In this document: one piece after another, positions 8,500-17,649 of the stretch
How the letters are laid out: each line of letters begins with the position of its first letter
Position numbering within the stretch: position 1 is the first letter of the stretch
NCBI GenBank assembly: GCA_006226345.1
Contig: SBHD01000135.1
Coordinates: 1-40,291 of the forward strand
Direction of reading: 5' to 3'
Origin: Bacteroidota bacterium
Lineage (GTDB): Bacteria > Bacteroidota > Bacteroidia > Chitinophagales > Saprospiraceae
Length of the DNA stretch: 40,291 nucleotides
Notes under the pieces: generated by a model
What the model was told of the DNA's origin: nothing
The model's database searches: none
Seen by the model: only the letters and a program-made list of their open reading frames with translations
Program-made: the position numbers and the translations under genes

Positions 8500-9771
8500 A
8501 TGGATTTTATTGAAGAACTCCGCTGGCGCGGATTGATACACGACTTGACTCCGGGTGTGGAAGAGCACCTGCAAAGCGGATCTGTCCGCGGCTACATTGG
8601 CTTTGACCCGACCGCTCCGTCGCTGACGATCGGCAACTATGTTCAGATCATGCTCCTTCAGTTCCTGCAACGGGCAGGACACCAGCCTGTTGCCCTGATG
8701 GGTGGCGCCACCGGCCGGATCGGTGATCCGAGCGGAAAAGATACCGAACGTGAACTGAAGAGTTACGAAGAGTTGGAACGAAACCTGGATTTTCAGAAAA
8801 AACAGGTGGAACAGCTGTTCGAAACTTCCGGCGCCGGAAAACACCCGGTGATCATTTTGAACAACTACGATTTCTACGCCGGCATGAATGTGCTGGAGTT
8901 TTTGCGCGATGTAGGCAAATACCTCACCGTAAACTATATGCTGTCCAAGGAAAGTGTGCAGCGCCGACTGGAAACCGGGATTTCCTTTACTGAGTTCAGC
9001 TATCAACTGATCCAGGGATATGATTTTGTTATGTTGAACCAGGATCACGGCATTACCCTCCAGATGGGCGGTAGTGATCAGTACGGCAATATCACAGCGG
9101 GCATTGAACTGGCGCGTAAAATAACTGATACCAAGTTATTTGCCGTGACCACTCCCCTGCTCACAAAGGCGGATGGCAGTAAATTTGGAAAGAGTGCTTC
9201 CGGTAACATCTGGCTGGACCCGAACATGACCAGCCCCTACCGGTTTTACCAATTTTGGATAAATGCCGATGACCGGGATATCCCGAAGTTCCTGCGCTAC
9301 TTTTCATTTAAAAACAGGGAAGAGATCGAAGCGCTGGAAGCCACCGGCGACATCCAGCACATTAAACGAGTATTCGCAGAGGAAATAACGACGAGGGTTC
9401 ATGGAATTGCCGAGTTTGAAGCGGTTCAGGCTGTTTCACAACTCCTCTTCAATCCTAAAGCAGGCCCTGATACACTGCACCGGCTTGACAGCCGTACACT
9501 GGCCCAGGTAGCGGAGGAGATCCCTGCACCGGAGATATCAAAACAAATCGTACAGGATCATTGCCCGATCATCGACTTTTTAAGCGAACACACCGGCATT
9601 CTGAGCAGCCGCGGCGAAGCGAAGAAAGCGATTCAGAACAACGCGATCTCGATCAATAAAGTGAAAATCCAGAGCCAAGATGTGGCCATCAACGCAGAAC
9701 ACCTGCTACACGGGAGCTATATCCTGGTAGAGAATGGCAAGAAAAACAAGTTCCTGGTGAGCGTGCAATAG
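8500..9771 (+). CDS. tyrS: Tyrosyl-tRNA synthetase
   Basis: A protein of 423 residues, the normal length for the bacterial enzyme that charges tRNA-Tyr. The Rossmann core starts GYIGFDPTAPSL. The class I HIGH motif is unusual here, reading TIGN at residues 43-46, so the first histidine is a threonine and the second an asparagine. The neighbouring DPT, the GGATGRIGDPSGK segment, the tyrosine/tRNA pocket QGYDFVMLN and QMGGSDQYGNI, and the KMSKS equivalent KFGKS (228-232) are intact. A C-terminal S4-like RNA-binding domain follows from about residue 355 (LSSRGEAKKAIQNNAISIN). The gene is monocistronic, with an exact -7 element right in front of the start and a hairpin after the stop. Confidence 0.95.
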   Translation: MDFIEELRWRGLIHDLTPGVEEHLQSGSVRGYIGFDPTAPSLTIGNYVQIMLLQFLQRAGHQPVALMGGATGRIGDPSGKDTERELKSYEELERNLDFQKKQVEQLFETSGAGKHPVIILNNYDFYAGMNVLEFLRDVGKYLTVNYMLSKESVQRRLETGISFTEFSYQLIQGYDFVMLNQDHGITLQMGGSDQYGNITAGIELARKITDTKLFAVTTPLLTKADGSKFGKSASGNIWLDPNMTSPYRFYQFWINADDRDIPKFLRYFSFKNREEIEALEATGDIQHIKRVFAEEITTRVHGIAEFEAVQAVSQLLFNPKAGPDTLHRLDSRTLAQVAEEIPAPEISKQIVQDHCPIIDFLSEHTGILSSRGEAKKAIQNNAISINKVKIQSQDVAINAEHLLHGSYILVENGKKNKFLVSVQ

Positions 9772-9784
9772 CAGAGGGTAAGTA

Positions 9785-9823
9785 ATTCGGCTGGCCCGAT
9801 TCAAATAAACGGGCCAGCCGAAT
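9785..9823. terminator. 14-bp perfect hairpin between convergent genes
   Basis: ATTCGGCTGGCCCG (9785-9798) pairs perfectly with 9810-9823 around an 11-nt AT-rich loop. It sits 13 bp after the tyrS stop and 11 bp before the stop of the converging outer-membrane gene. There is no long T run, so it may end or stabilise both transcripts. Confidence 0.6.
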
Positions 9824-9834
9824 ATCCTGTCTGG

Positions 9835-11460
9835 TCAGAACCGGGCGGTAATACCGCCAAGGATATTAACACCGAGCATGGGGTAATCCAGCCAGCGCTC
9901 CCGGGTGTTGTTCAACACATTATTGAAGTCCAGAAACACCCCGATGTTATCAGTCAGCCGGTAGGCCCCTCCAAAACTCAGGTCAAACAGCCCGCCGGTA
10001 TAGTAGGTAACCTGCTCGGAATCGCGAAAAGGGATACCGTCTGCAAGATACAACTCACCTTTCAGGGAAGCCTTTCCGTCCAGCAGCGTATAAACCGCAT
10101 TTACGTTGATTTCCATATTGGGTAATCCCCAGGCTTCGTCCTGCTGGAATGCGTCATATACATTATGGCTGATATTACCGGTCAATACCAATTCCTTAAA
10201 TGGCTTGAGTTTTACCGTACCCTGGATGCCGAATACATTTGTGGTGTCAAAAAGTACAGTAAATCGTGTCACACCCGGGCGACCGACCGAATCGAATAGC
10301 GTTTGATACAGCGCCATGTCTGAAGCCTTGCCATATATCACCCGGCCATCATACTCCAGCCAGCCCAGGTTTCCACGCACCCCGCCGAAATAACGACGCC
10401 AGGCTGTATTCATGAGTTCCACCCCGCGCATCTGCATGAACGGGTTGTACTCCAGAAAACTCCGGTACGTGTTTTTACGCAAATCGCCGTCCGCACCGGC
10501 AAATACCTGCAGGCCATCGCCCCAAAGACGCAGATTGAGTTCGGCATCCGGGAAGATCTGGAATTCATCGCGGTTGCTGGCAAAAAGGCCACCAATCTTC
10601 AGGCTCATGAAATCCGTGTGGTACACAAAAGTCGGGTGCAGGTAAATATTATTCAGGGTCTGCTTCAGGGTATCGTTATAGGATGTGAAATCCGTCCGGA
10701 TCTGCACATTGAACGGGTGTTTCTCGCTAAACCACTTCGTCGCGCTCAGATCCAGTTTGAATCCATTCTCCTTGTTCGAATAATAATCTGACAGCAGGTA
10801 CACATCCGGAGCAATAGAGTAGTTCAGATCCAGATCGGTGCGTTCACTGTTGTACACCCGCCCCCCCAAGGTCAGGAGCTTAATATCCTGCCGGACCTGA
10901 TCGGGCTCATAGGATAAGGAATCATGGTCGTACCCGTAAAAATGGACCCGGTCGTACGTATAGCCCGCATGTCCTTCCACTGCCAGGTTATTGTCGAGAT
11001 ACAGGTTGCCACTCAGCAAGGCATCCGTATTGCCGAAACGTTGGTTTTCGTACGATTTCTTATTGGCACTGTGATGCCGCACCCAGATCTTGCCATCAAA
11101 CTCCTTTCCCGAGCTGAAGGCATATCCAAATTCGCCGTACAGGGACGACGGCACACCTCCCCCGGCCTTTACAAAGCCATTATATTCCTTCTCCCGCTTT
11201 CCTGCCCGCATACCGATAGGACGAAGCGTTGGAGCATCGTAGTTGATGGTGAGCGGTTTGGGAGGTACCAGGTAATCCTGTCGTTTGGTGGTGGTATCCA
11301 GGGGAGGTAACGTCGGCGGCACATCGATCTTGTTGGACTCCAGGAGCCGCGCATCAAAATCTTTTACGATATTGACATTTTCAGAAGGAAGGTCGTTCTG
11401 AGCCAGTGCAGTGACAGTAAATAGACAAAGACTGCAGGCAAAAAGCGTTATTTTTTTCAT
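9835..11460 (-). CDS. Outer-membrane beta-barrel protein (TonB-receptor-like, no plug)
   Basis: A protein of 541 residues starting at MKKITLFACSLCLFTVTALAQ, a clear signal peptide; an in-frame extension to 11571 would hide it and was rejected. The mature part begins with a proline-rich periplasmic stretch (VPPTLPPLDTTTKR, VPPKPLTINYDAPTLRPIG). It then shows alternating aromatic/polar strands throughout (GFVKAGGGVPSSLYGEFGYAF, LNLRLWGDGLQVFAGADGDL) and ends in the barrel closure signal GGITARF with a terminal phenylalanine. No TonB plug domain was seen. It lies 88 bp downstream of a large TPR gene on the same strand, a pairing that suggests a two-component envelope assembly. The ligand is unknown. 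Confidence 0.8.
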   Translation of the reverse strand: MKKITLFACSLCLFTVTALAQNDLPSENVNIVKDFDARLLESNKIDVPPTLPPLDTTTKRQDYLVPPKPLTINYDAPTLRPIGMRAGKREKEYNGFVKAGGGVPSSLYGEFGYAFSSGKEFDGKIWVRHHSANKKSYENQRFGNTDALLSGNLYLDNNLAVEGHAGYTYDRVHFYGYDHDSLSYEPDQVRQDIKLLTLGGRVYNSERTDLDLNYSIAPDVYLLSDYYSNKENGFKLDLSATKWFSEKHPFNVQIRTDFTSYNDTLKQTLNNIYLHPTFVYHTDFMSLKIGGLFASNRDEFQIFPDAELNLRLWGDGLQVFAGADGDLRKNTYRSFLEYNPFMQMRGVELMNTAWRRYFGGVRGNLGWLEYDGRVIYGKASDMALYQTLFDSVGRPGVTRFTVLFDTTNVFGIQGTVKLKPFKELVLTGNISHNVYDAFQQDEAWGLPNMEINVNAVYTLLDGKASLKGELYLADGIPFRDSEQVTYYTGGLFDLSFGGAYRLTDNIGVFLDFNNVLNNTRERWLDYPMLGVNILGGITARF

Positions 11461-11548
11461 TCTATTTTGATTCGAGTTTTGATGGTCCGGTTGGCGGGTC
11501 CGGGACGGGCATTCCATTCCGGAAATTATACTGATTTGACAAACCTCC

Positions 11549-14500
11549 TTAATTCCCTTCATCCAGATCAAGCATGTCTATACCGCGTACTCCGGAAGGT
11601 TGGTTCGGTTGATTATTTGGTGTTATGCCATTCAACTTGTTATACTTCTCCCGTGCCAGGTTAATAATGGCAGGATCCCCTTTGTAATTTTCCAGTACTG
11701 CTTCCAAGGCAGCCGACGCACTGTTCTTATCGTTTTGATCGGCATATACATCTGATAACAGGATCAGGTTTCGGGCAATCCAGTCGTCATAGCCTGCGCT
11801 GGCCTGGTTAGCCGTACTGATCAGGTCTTCCGCTGCCGTATAATTACGCTGGCGATACAGGATCTGCGCCTGCAGGTGGTAGGATTCGGCCATAATCTCA
11901 CTTGTGGAGCTCTGCGTCACCCGCTGGAGGTATGGCATCGCTGACGGGAAATTGCCCCGATCATAGGCCATTTTGCCCAGGTAGTAGTTCGCTGTAGCGA
12001 CCTGCTCAGGTGAAGCGAGCCTGGAAGTGGCGACCTTTTGGGCATACTCCGTCAAAACAGCAGAGTTGTTCGTTTCATAGGCAGTGCGCATGATCAGCAC
12101 CTGTGCCTCAAACCGGGATGGTTCTGTACTGGCCGACTCTTCCCATTTCCGGGCATATTCAAGTGCTGCCGGGTAATCCTTGGTGTAGTTGTAGGCCAGC
12201 AAGGAAGCCTTTTCACTGGACTTAGGGTAGAACTTACTGATCCCGCGCCCAACCACGGTTGCATAGTCTTTCAACGCCATGTCGTACTTCGAGATAACCT
12301 GGTTGGAATAACACTCTGCGCGGTAATAGTAGGCCTCCAAAGTATACCGCCCGTTAGGATACCGGGCCAGATAATTGGTAAACCCGTCAATTGCCTGCAC
12401 TAACCGTCCGTCCTGGTACTGGATCTCGGCAGAGTAATAGGTCACACTATCCCGGGCAGCGGTAGACACATTGTAGCCCGGGATGGTTTCCAGGAAGGCA
12501 AAATACTCGTCCGGACGGTTCAGGTCCCGTACATAGATTTCTTCTATAGCCGCCAAAGCATCCTTTGCTTCCGAGTTTTCCGGGTTATTGGTGAAGACCT
12601 GCTTGTAATAACTCAATGCCGCACTGGTATTTCCCTGGTTATAGGAAATCAAACCAAGTTTTAGCAGTGCATCATTGATCAGCGGGGAACGTCCCCGGAA
12701 ATCAGTCACCAGACGCCGCAAGGGAGCCATTGCTTCCGCCAGCCGGCCCATTTCAGTATACGTATCACCGATCTGGAACAGGGCATCGTCGGCATACCGG
12801 CTGTTGGGATACCGGGTGACCAGATCCTCCAATGTGATCACTTTATCAAGAGGGCGTTTTTGCAGCCCCTGAATGATCGCTTTTTGATAGATCGCATATT
12901 CGAAACCTTCGTTCTTACGGGTGATCGCTTCATTGTAGTACGTTAAGGCATTGCTGTATTCATTACGTTTGAAATGGCAATCGCCTGCCCGCAAAATGGC
13001 ATCGCCCAAAATGGCCGTCTTGATCTGCTCAGATTGAATCGTTACCAGGTTTCGCTTAATACCATCCACCGCTGCGCGGAAGTTGGCGAGAGCGTTGGAA
13101 TAGTCATTCAATTTCAGGTAATTATATCCCTGGATGTAGTTGCCCATGTTCAGGCTGCTTTCTTCGGGCAGGTCAGTATAGATCCGGGCCTGGGAAAGAA
13201 AGGCTGCCATGTGGTTTTTACTGAAGTTGTATTCCTCGGCCTCATTGGAGATAGAACCCAGCCAGAAGGAACAGAGCGCAGCCGTGCGTTTGTTAAGCGG
13301 GTTCTCGAGTGATTTATTGAAAAACCGCCGGGCTTCATCTTTTTGGTTGTTCTGGTATAACTGCAGGCCGCGCAAATAGCATACCTGCTGATAGGTTTCA
13401 TTGAGCCTCGGCGTACGGTTCTTTACGGCCTCCAACGTGGCAATGGCGCGGTCATAATCACGGGTGTTCAGAAACACGGCACTCATTAATGCCTGGGCGT
13501 CCTCGTAATACCGGGAGGTGGTCGGGATCCGTTGCAGGGCGTTCAAGGCATCCCGGTCGTACTTTAGTTCGTAGCTAAGTTTGGCGTAGTTGAACAGCGC
13601 ATCTTCCTTTACCGAAGGATTGGTGTTCAGGTTGGCAGCCTGACCGAATGCATTCCGCGCAGCAAATTTATTGTCGGTGCGGAGGTAACAATCCCCCAGG
13701 TGGTACAAGCCATTCTGGGCAAAAAGAGTATCCTCCTTACTGAGCTGTTCGAAGTTTTCAATAGCGGGCTTATAATAACCATTCTGGTATTGTGCATAGC
13801 CCAGTTGATAATAATCTGCAGCCCGCAAGGACACTCCGTTCGTAGCGGCGTATTCGAGGTATGGCAATGCCCGCTTGAAATCACCTTTTTCAAAATAGGC
13901 CTGGCCAACCAGTTGGTTCAACTCCGGACGCTTGCGAAGGTTTTCATCTTTTGCCTTTACCCCGCCATACGAGATCACGAGATCATATTGTTTTTTGGCA
14001 AAATAGATCTGTGTAATGTAGTACGGCACATAACGGTCGTACTTATCCGACTTCTCACAACGTTGAAACGCCTTGGCAGCATCATCGTATTTGCCTTCAA
14101 AAAAGGCGCAGCACCCATAGTAGTAATTGGCAGGATAATACCACTCACTGCGTGTATTTTCTTTCAGCCCGGAGAAAGCCGTTTTCGCCTGCGGAAAACG
14201 CTTGGTCACAAAATAACTATAGCCCTGTTTGAAACGGATCTCGTCGCGCAACGCGCCGGAAGCGGCATCCAGGGGCGCCATATCGTAATACTCCAGGGCC
14301 TGGTCATACTTGCGTTTATCAAAATAAAAATCGCCGATCTCCAACGCAGCCTGGCTGGCTTCCGGAGAAGGGGCATGGTTGCGTAAAAAATCAAACACCT
14401 GCTTTTCTGCCTCAGGCTGTTCCAGCCGGACGGCACATTTGGCATGGTGTAGTTCAGCATCTGTTTTTACAGCCTCCCATGCCGGCTCGTTGACCGGGCG

Positions 14501-14680
14501 GAGCATATCCATAGCAGTACGGAATTCCTTTTGAGCCAGGCCGTACAGCCGTTGATTATAGAAGTCCATTCCCCGCTTGTAGGCAAGGTTGGCTTCGGTA
14601 AAAACAGAGGATTGCTGGGAAAACAGCAGAAAAGGTGCAATGAAGAGCAGTAGGAAAGCGATGCCTTTTTGAAGGATCAT
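11549..14680 (-). CDS. Large periplasmic tetratricopeptide-repeat protein
   Basis: A protein of 1043 residues. The start at 14680 gives MILQKGIAFLLLFIAPFLLFSQ, a good signal peptide; the open frame reaches 53 codons further upstream without a family-like sequence. Almost the whole length is TPR helices. Examples are NLAYKRGMDFYNQRLYGLAQ, KYDQALEYYDMAPLDAAS, GYYKPAIENFEQLSKEDT, DDALFQIGDTYTEMGRLAEA and NTSAALSYYKQVFTNNPENS, with 20 or more repeats by eye. The C terminus is short and acidic (GIDMLDLDEGN). It probably acts as a protein-binding scaffold in the periplasm together with the outer-membrane barrel encoded immediately downstream. No enzymatic domain is visible. Confidence 0.88.
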   Translation of the reverse strand: MILQKGIAFLLLFIAPFLLFSQQSSVFTEANLAYKRGMDFYNQRLYGLAQKEFRTAMDMLRPVNEPAWEAVKTDAELHHAKCAVRLEQPEAEKQVFDFLRNHAPSPEASQAALEIGDFYFDKRKYDQALEYYDMAPLDAASGALRDEIRFKQGYSYFVTKRFPQAKTAFSGLKENTRSEWYYPANYYYGCCAFFEGKYDDAAKAFQRCEKSDKYDRYVPYYITQIYFAKKQYDLVISYGGVKAKDENLRKRPELNQLVGQAYFEKGDFKRALPYLEYAATNGVSLRAADYYQLGYAQYQNGYYKPAIENFEQLSKEDTLFAQNGLYHLGDCYLRTDNKFAARNAFGQAANLNTNPSVKEDALFNYAKLSYELKYDRDALNALQRIPTTSRYYEDAQALMSAVFLNTRDYDRAIATLEAVKNRTPRLNETYQQVCYLRGLQLYQNNQKDEARRFFNKSLENPLNKRTAALCSFWLGSISNEAEEYNFSKNHMAAFLSQARIYTDLPEESSLNMGNYIQGYNYLKLNDYSNALANFRAAVDGIKRNLVTIQSEQIKTAILGDAILRAGDCHFKRNEYSNALTYYNEAITRKNEGFEYAIYQKAIIQGLQKRPLDKVITLEDLVTRYPNSRYADDALFQIGDTYTEMGRLAEAMAPLRRLVTDFRGRSPLINDALLKLGLISYNQGNTSAALSYYKQVFTNNPENSEAKDALAAIEEIYVRDLNRPDEYFAFLETIPGYNVSTAARDSVTYYSAEIQYQDGRLVQAIDGFTNYLARYPNGRYTLEAYYYRAECYSNQVISKYDMALKDYATVVGRGISKFYPKSSEKASLLAYNYTKDYPAALEYARKWEESASTEPSRFEAQVLIMRTAYETNNSAVLTEYAQKVATSRLASPEQVATANYYLGKMAYDRGNFPSAMPYLQRVTQSSTSEIMAESYHLQAQILYRQRNYTAAEDLISTANQASAGYDDWIARNLILLSDVYADQNDKNSASAALEAVLENYKGDPAIINLAREKYNKLNGITPNNQPNQPSGVRGIDMLDLDEGN

Positions 14681-14922
14681 GTGTTGTAGGTATTTCGATT
14701 TTGGATGGACGCTTTTCGATACCACAAACGCCGGAAGCGGGGCAGGCCTTGCGGTACACGGTTGTTTTGGCACTTTCTTAACAAATCTTAAACGTGCAAA
14801 ACCGTGGCGAAAATATGGAAACCCCGGAAAACTTGTCATACCGGGAATCAGTTGAGACGCTTAACCGACACTTAATTCCCAGGTAACCTTTATATTAAAA
14901 ATCCAGGCAGGCGTGTGCGGCT

Positions 14923-14955
14923 TTTGGAAAAACCGGTCGGCAGCCATTATTTTTA
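14923..14955 (+). promoter_or_regulatory. Promoter of the OlsF-like gene
   Basis: TTTG at 14923-14926, a 21-bp spacer and TATTTTTA at 14948-14955 (one mismatch to TAnnTTTG). The -7 box ends 6 bp before the ATG at 14962, again predicting an almost leaderless mRNA. The rest of the 281-bp divergent gap shows no gene. Confidence 0.6.
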
Positions 14956-14961
14956 CCCCAC

Positions 14962-16548
14962 ATGCATACAGAAGAATTAACCAACCTGGCTATATCCAGA
15001 CTCGCAGAAGCTAATATTACACTCACCCTGGATGAGTTTGACGACAGGCTGCTGCAAAAAAGCCCGGTCGGCATTCTGGTCTGCAATCGGTTAGTACCGG
15101 GCCTGGACAAGTGGATTCTGCTGTGCCTGCTCACCCGCCATCATCCGGAAGCCCGGCTGTTACACCCTTATTCAACCAATCTGGATCCTCAGCTTCGGGC
15201 TATTACCATCCTGCCACAACGAGGCAACCTGGAAGATCGTTTCCTCCGGCTCAACTTCGCGAAAAAGGTGTCGGCCTGTATACAACAGGGGGTTCCAGTC
15301 GGTCTGTCTGTGGATTTTTCGGACAATCCACTTGGTAACATGGGGAAAAATCTGTTGCGAACCCAACTGCTGAAACAACTCCGCAAAACAGGCCAGCCAA
15401 TCATACCCGTACACCTTAAAGCCGATACCGGGCCCGAAGGTTTGTGGCAGCTGAACCGGACCCAGAAATCCAAATTGCATTTCGAACAACCGATGGAGGT
15501 ACACATCCGTATTGGAAGCCCGATCACTCCTGATGACCTGAATCGTTTTGAGACCAATCGCACCTGGGGGAAATTCCTTCAGGCAAAGATCTTTTCGCTG
15601 GGCACTTCCTTTGATATTCGGCCGGAACACTTCACGGCGCCAAAACCGGAAGATCAGCAGCCTCTTGCCGAGCCTGTTGCCCCCGAGCTGGTCGCGGCTG
15701 ATATGAAAGCGCTGCAAAAAGCCCATCTGATCACCTCGCGCGGGCAGTTTGATGTTTTTGTTGCCCCTTTTTCTGCGCTGCCCAATGCCATGTTTGAGAT
15801 TGCCCGGCTCCGGGAGCTCACCTTCCGGAGTGCCGGGGAAGGTACCGGCCAACCCCGCGACCTGGATGAGTATGATCTTTACTACCTGCAATTAGTCATC
15901 TGGGATCGCGAGGCAGCAAAAATAGTTGGCGGATACCGGTTAGGGGAAGGCGATCAGATCTTCCGGCGGTTTGGGGTCAACGGATTCTATACGAACAGCC
16001 TGTTCAAGATGAAACAGGGATTTTACCCTATCCTGCAACAGGCTGTTGAATTGGGCCGGTCCTATGTCGTGCCGGACTACCAGCGGCACCGGCTGCCACT
16101 GTTCCTGCTTTGGAAAGGCATTCTGCAGTTCTTGCTGGCAAATCCCCAATACCGGTATCTGTACGGGCCGGTAAGTATCAGCAAGGAATTTTCTGATGTA
16201 TCCAAAAGTGTGATTGTCGAGTTTGTGCAGCGCTTTTGTTTTGATAATACACTGGCCAAACTGGTCCGGCCCCGTAAACCTTTCCAGGTCAACCTCAAAT
16301 CGGTTGATACCCGGTTACTGGCTGAAATGCTTCACGGGGAATTCAATGCGCTGGAGAACTTTGTGGAAGCCATCGAGCCCGCGCATTTTAAGGTGCCGGT
16401 GCTGTTTCGGCAATACCTGAAACAAAATGCCCGCTTTATTGCGTTTAATGTCGATCCGAATTTTTCGGACTGTCTGGACGGCCTCATGATCCTTGATCTG
16501 CGTAACTTGCCCCCAAGCACAGTAGAAGCCCTTCAAAAAGAACGTTAA
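14962..16548 (+). CDS. Two-domain acyltransferase, OlsF/hemolysin-like (GNAT domain with degenerate PlsC domain)
   Basis: A protein of 528 residues. Residues 30-220 follow the PlsC/lysophospholipid acyltransferase layout, and residues about 245-430 form a GNAT domain of the OlsB/acyl-homoserine-lactone-synthase-like type (MFEIARLRELTFRSAGEGTG, KIVGGYRLGEGDQIF, VELGRSYVVPDYQRHRLPLF, YLYGPVSISKEF). Fused proteins of this kind (OlsF in Serratia and Flavobacterium) make ornithine lipids: the GNAT part N-acylates an amino acid and the PlsC part adds the second chain. Here the PlsC motif usually written NHPxGGLDG reads NRLVPGLDK (Arg43 replaces the catalytic histidine). The usual FPAGEVSR region reads VGLSVDFSDNPLG, so this half looks inactive. 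A partner acyltransferase may therefore be needed. It is transcribed divergently from the TPR gene. Confidence 0.8.
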   Translation: MHTEELTNLAISRLAEANITLTLDEFDDRLLQKSPVGILVCNRLVPGLDKWILLCLLTRHHPEARLLHPYSTNLDPQLRAITILPQRGNLEDRFLRLNFAKKVSACIQQGVPVGLSVDFSDNPLGNMGKNLLRTQLLKQLRKTGQPIIPVHLKADTGPEGLWQLNRTQKSKLHFEQPMEVHIRIGSPITPDDLNRFETNRTWGKFLQAKIFSLGTSFDIRPEHFTAPKPEDQQPLAEPVAPELVAADMKALQKAHLITSRGQFDVFVAPFSALPNAMFEIARLRELTFRSAGEGTGQPRDLDEYDLYYLQLVIWDREAAKIVGGYRLGEGDQIFRRFGVNGFYTNSLFKMKQGFYPILQQAVELGRSYVVPDYQRHRLPLFLLWKGILQFLLANPQYRYLYGPVSISKEFSDVSKSVIVEFVQRFCFDNTLAKLVRPRKPFQVNLKSVDTRLLAEMLHGEFNALENFVEAIEPAHFKVPVLFRQYLKQNARFIAFNVDPNFSDCLDGLMILDLRNLPPSTVEALQKER

Positions 16549-16639
16549 ACAGAACAAAACATCCCGGCATCCGGCAGCGTACCAGGGCTGATTTTTCTGC
16601 CCGGAAAATAACTGGAGCCAATTCAACCAATTCTATATA

Positions 16640-17614
16640 ATGACAAACCGGAAATCACTCCTTATTTGGGCACTATTTGCTCTTTTCAGTATGTTGGCTT
16701 GTAATAATCCCACCGGGAACGTGCCAACTATCGGGTTCGCCGATGCGTTTGAGGACAGTACGATCGAACAGGCAAAGGACGGCTTCCTGGCGGCATTGGA
16801 AGCAGCCGGCTACTCCGAAAAAGATAAAACGATCAAAGTCATTTACCGGAATGCACAGGGAAACATTCCGACGCTTACCCAGATCATCCGGTATTTCATG
16901 ACCCAAAATGTCCGTCTGATCGCCACGAGTCCCTCTATATCCACGATAACGGCATTACAGCAAACCAAGGAAATACCGGTGTTTATGATGGTCTCCCCAA
17001 AACCCCAATTGATGAAGGTCACGGATGATCAAGGGAATCCGCCCGCCAACCTTTTTGGTGTAGGGGAAGACCTGGCCTATATTGACACCTCTCTTTCCAT
17101 CATCCCCAAACTAATCCAGGTTGAAGGACGTAAGCTTCGGATCGGCCTGCTGTATAACCAGTCGGAGCCCCAGTCTGTCGAAGCATACGAACGGCTCCTG
17201 GAACTGGCACAGCAGCTTCAAATCGACCTGGTGGCCAGGCCGGTAAATGCCACAGCGGATGCACAGCTTGTTACCGGTGCCCTTCTTCATGAAGGGATTG
17301 ATGCCTTTTTCGCGAACCCCGACAATACGGTATTCGGCGCGTTTGAAACGATCATAAAAGCCTGCAACGATGCCAATGTACCGGTATTTACCAGTGAGGC
17401 GGGACTGGTAGCGCGTGGTGCCGTGGTTGCCTTTGGTGCTGATATGTACCAATGGGGCTACCAGGCCGGCGAACAGGCTGCCCGGTATTTAAAGTCCGGA
17501 TCTACTGAGGGACTACAATGGGAAATGGTTCGGCTTCGCAAAAGAGTGTATAATCCGGAAGCGGCCCGGCGTTTTGGCATTCAGGTTCCAGCGAGTTACG
17601 AACCTGTCCAGTGA
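16640..17614 (+). CDS. ABC importer substrate-binding lipoprotein (COG2984 type)
   Basis: A protein of 324 residues. A lipoprotein signal peptide ends in the lipobox MLAC, with Cys21 as the acylated residue. The rest is a periplasmic type I binding fold of the COG2984/TrpX-like family: GFADAFEDSTIEQAKDGFLA, TQNVRLIATSPSISTITALQ, TKEIPVFMMVSPKPQLM, and AFFANPDNTVFGAFETIIKA. It captures the ligand for the permease and ATPase encoded next. Members in Firmicutes have been linked to tryptophan or tyrosine uptake, but the ligand cannot be read from this sequence. It lies 35 bp before the permease gene in a three-gene operon. Confidence 0.9.
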   Translation: MTNRKSLLIWALFALFSMLACNNPTGNVPTIGFADAFEDSTIEQAKDGFLAALEAAGYSEKDKTIKVIYRNAQGNIPTLTQIIRYFMTQNVRLIATSPSISTITALQQTKEIPVFMMVSPKPQLMKVTDDQGNPPANLFGVGEDLAYIDTSLSIIPKLIQVEGRKLRIGLLYNQSEPQSVEAYERLLELAQQLQIDLVARPVNATADAQLVTGALLHEGIDAFFANPDNTVFGAFETIIKACNDANVPVFTSEAGLVARGAVVAFGADMYQWGYQAGEQAARYLKSGSTEGLQWEMVRLRKRVYNPEAARRFGIQVPASYEPVQ

Positions 17615-17649
17615 CAACCCGACTTTCCGAAACCTGAACGTTTGTTGAA

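Noticed and set aside
13700-14386. Open frame of 228 codons opposite the TPR gene
   Set aside because: It is the reverse of a repetitive helical coding region and has no recognisable domain.
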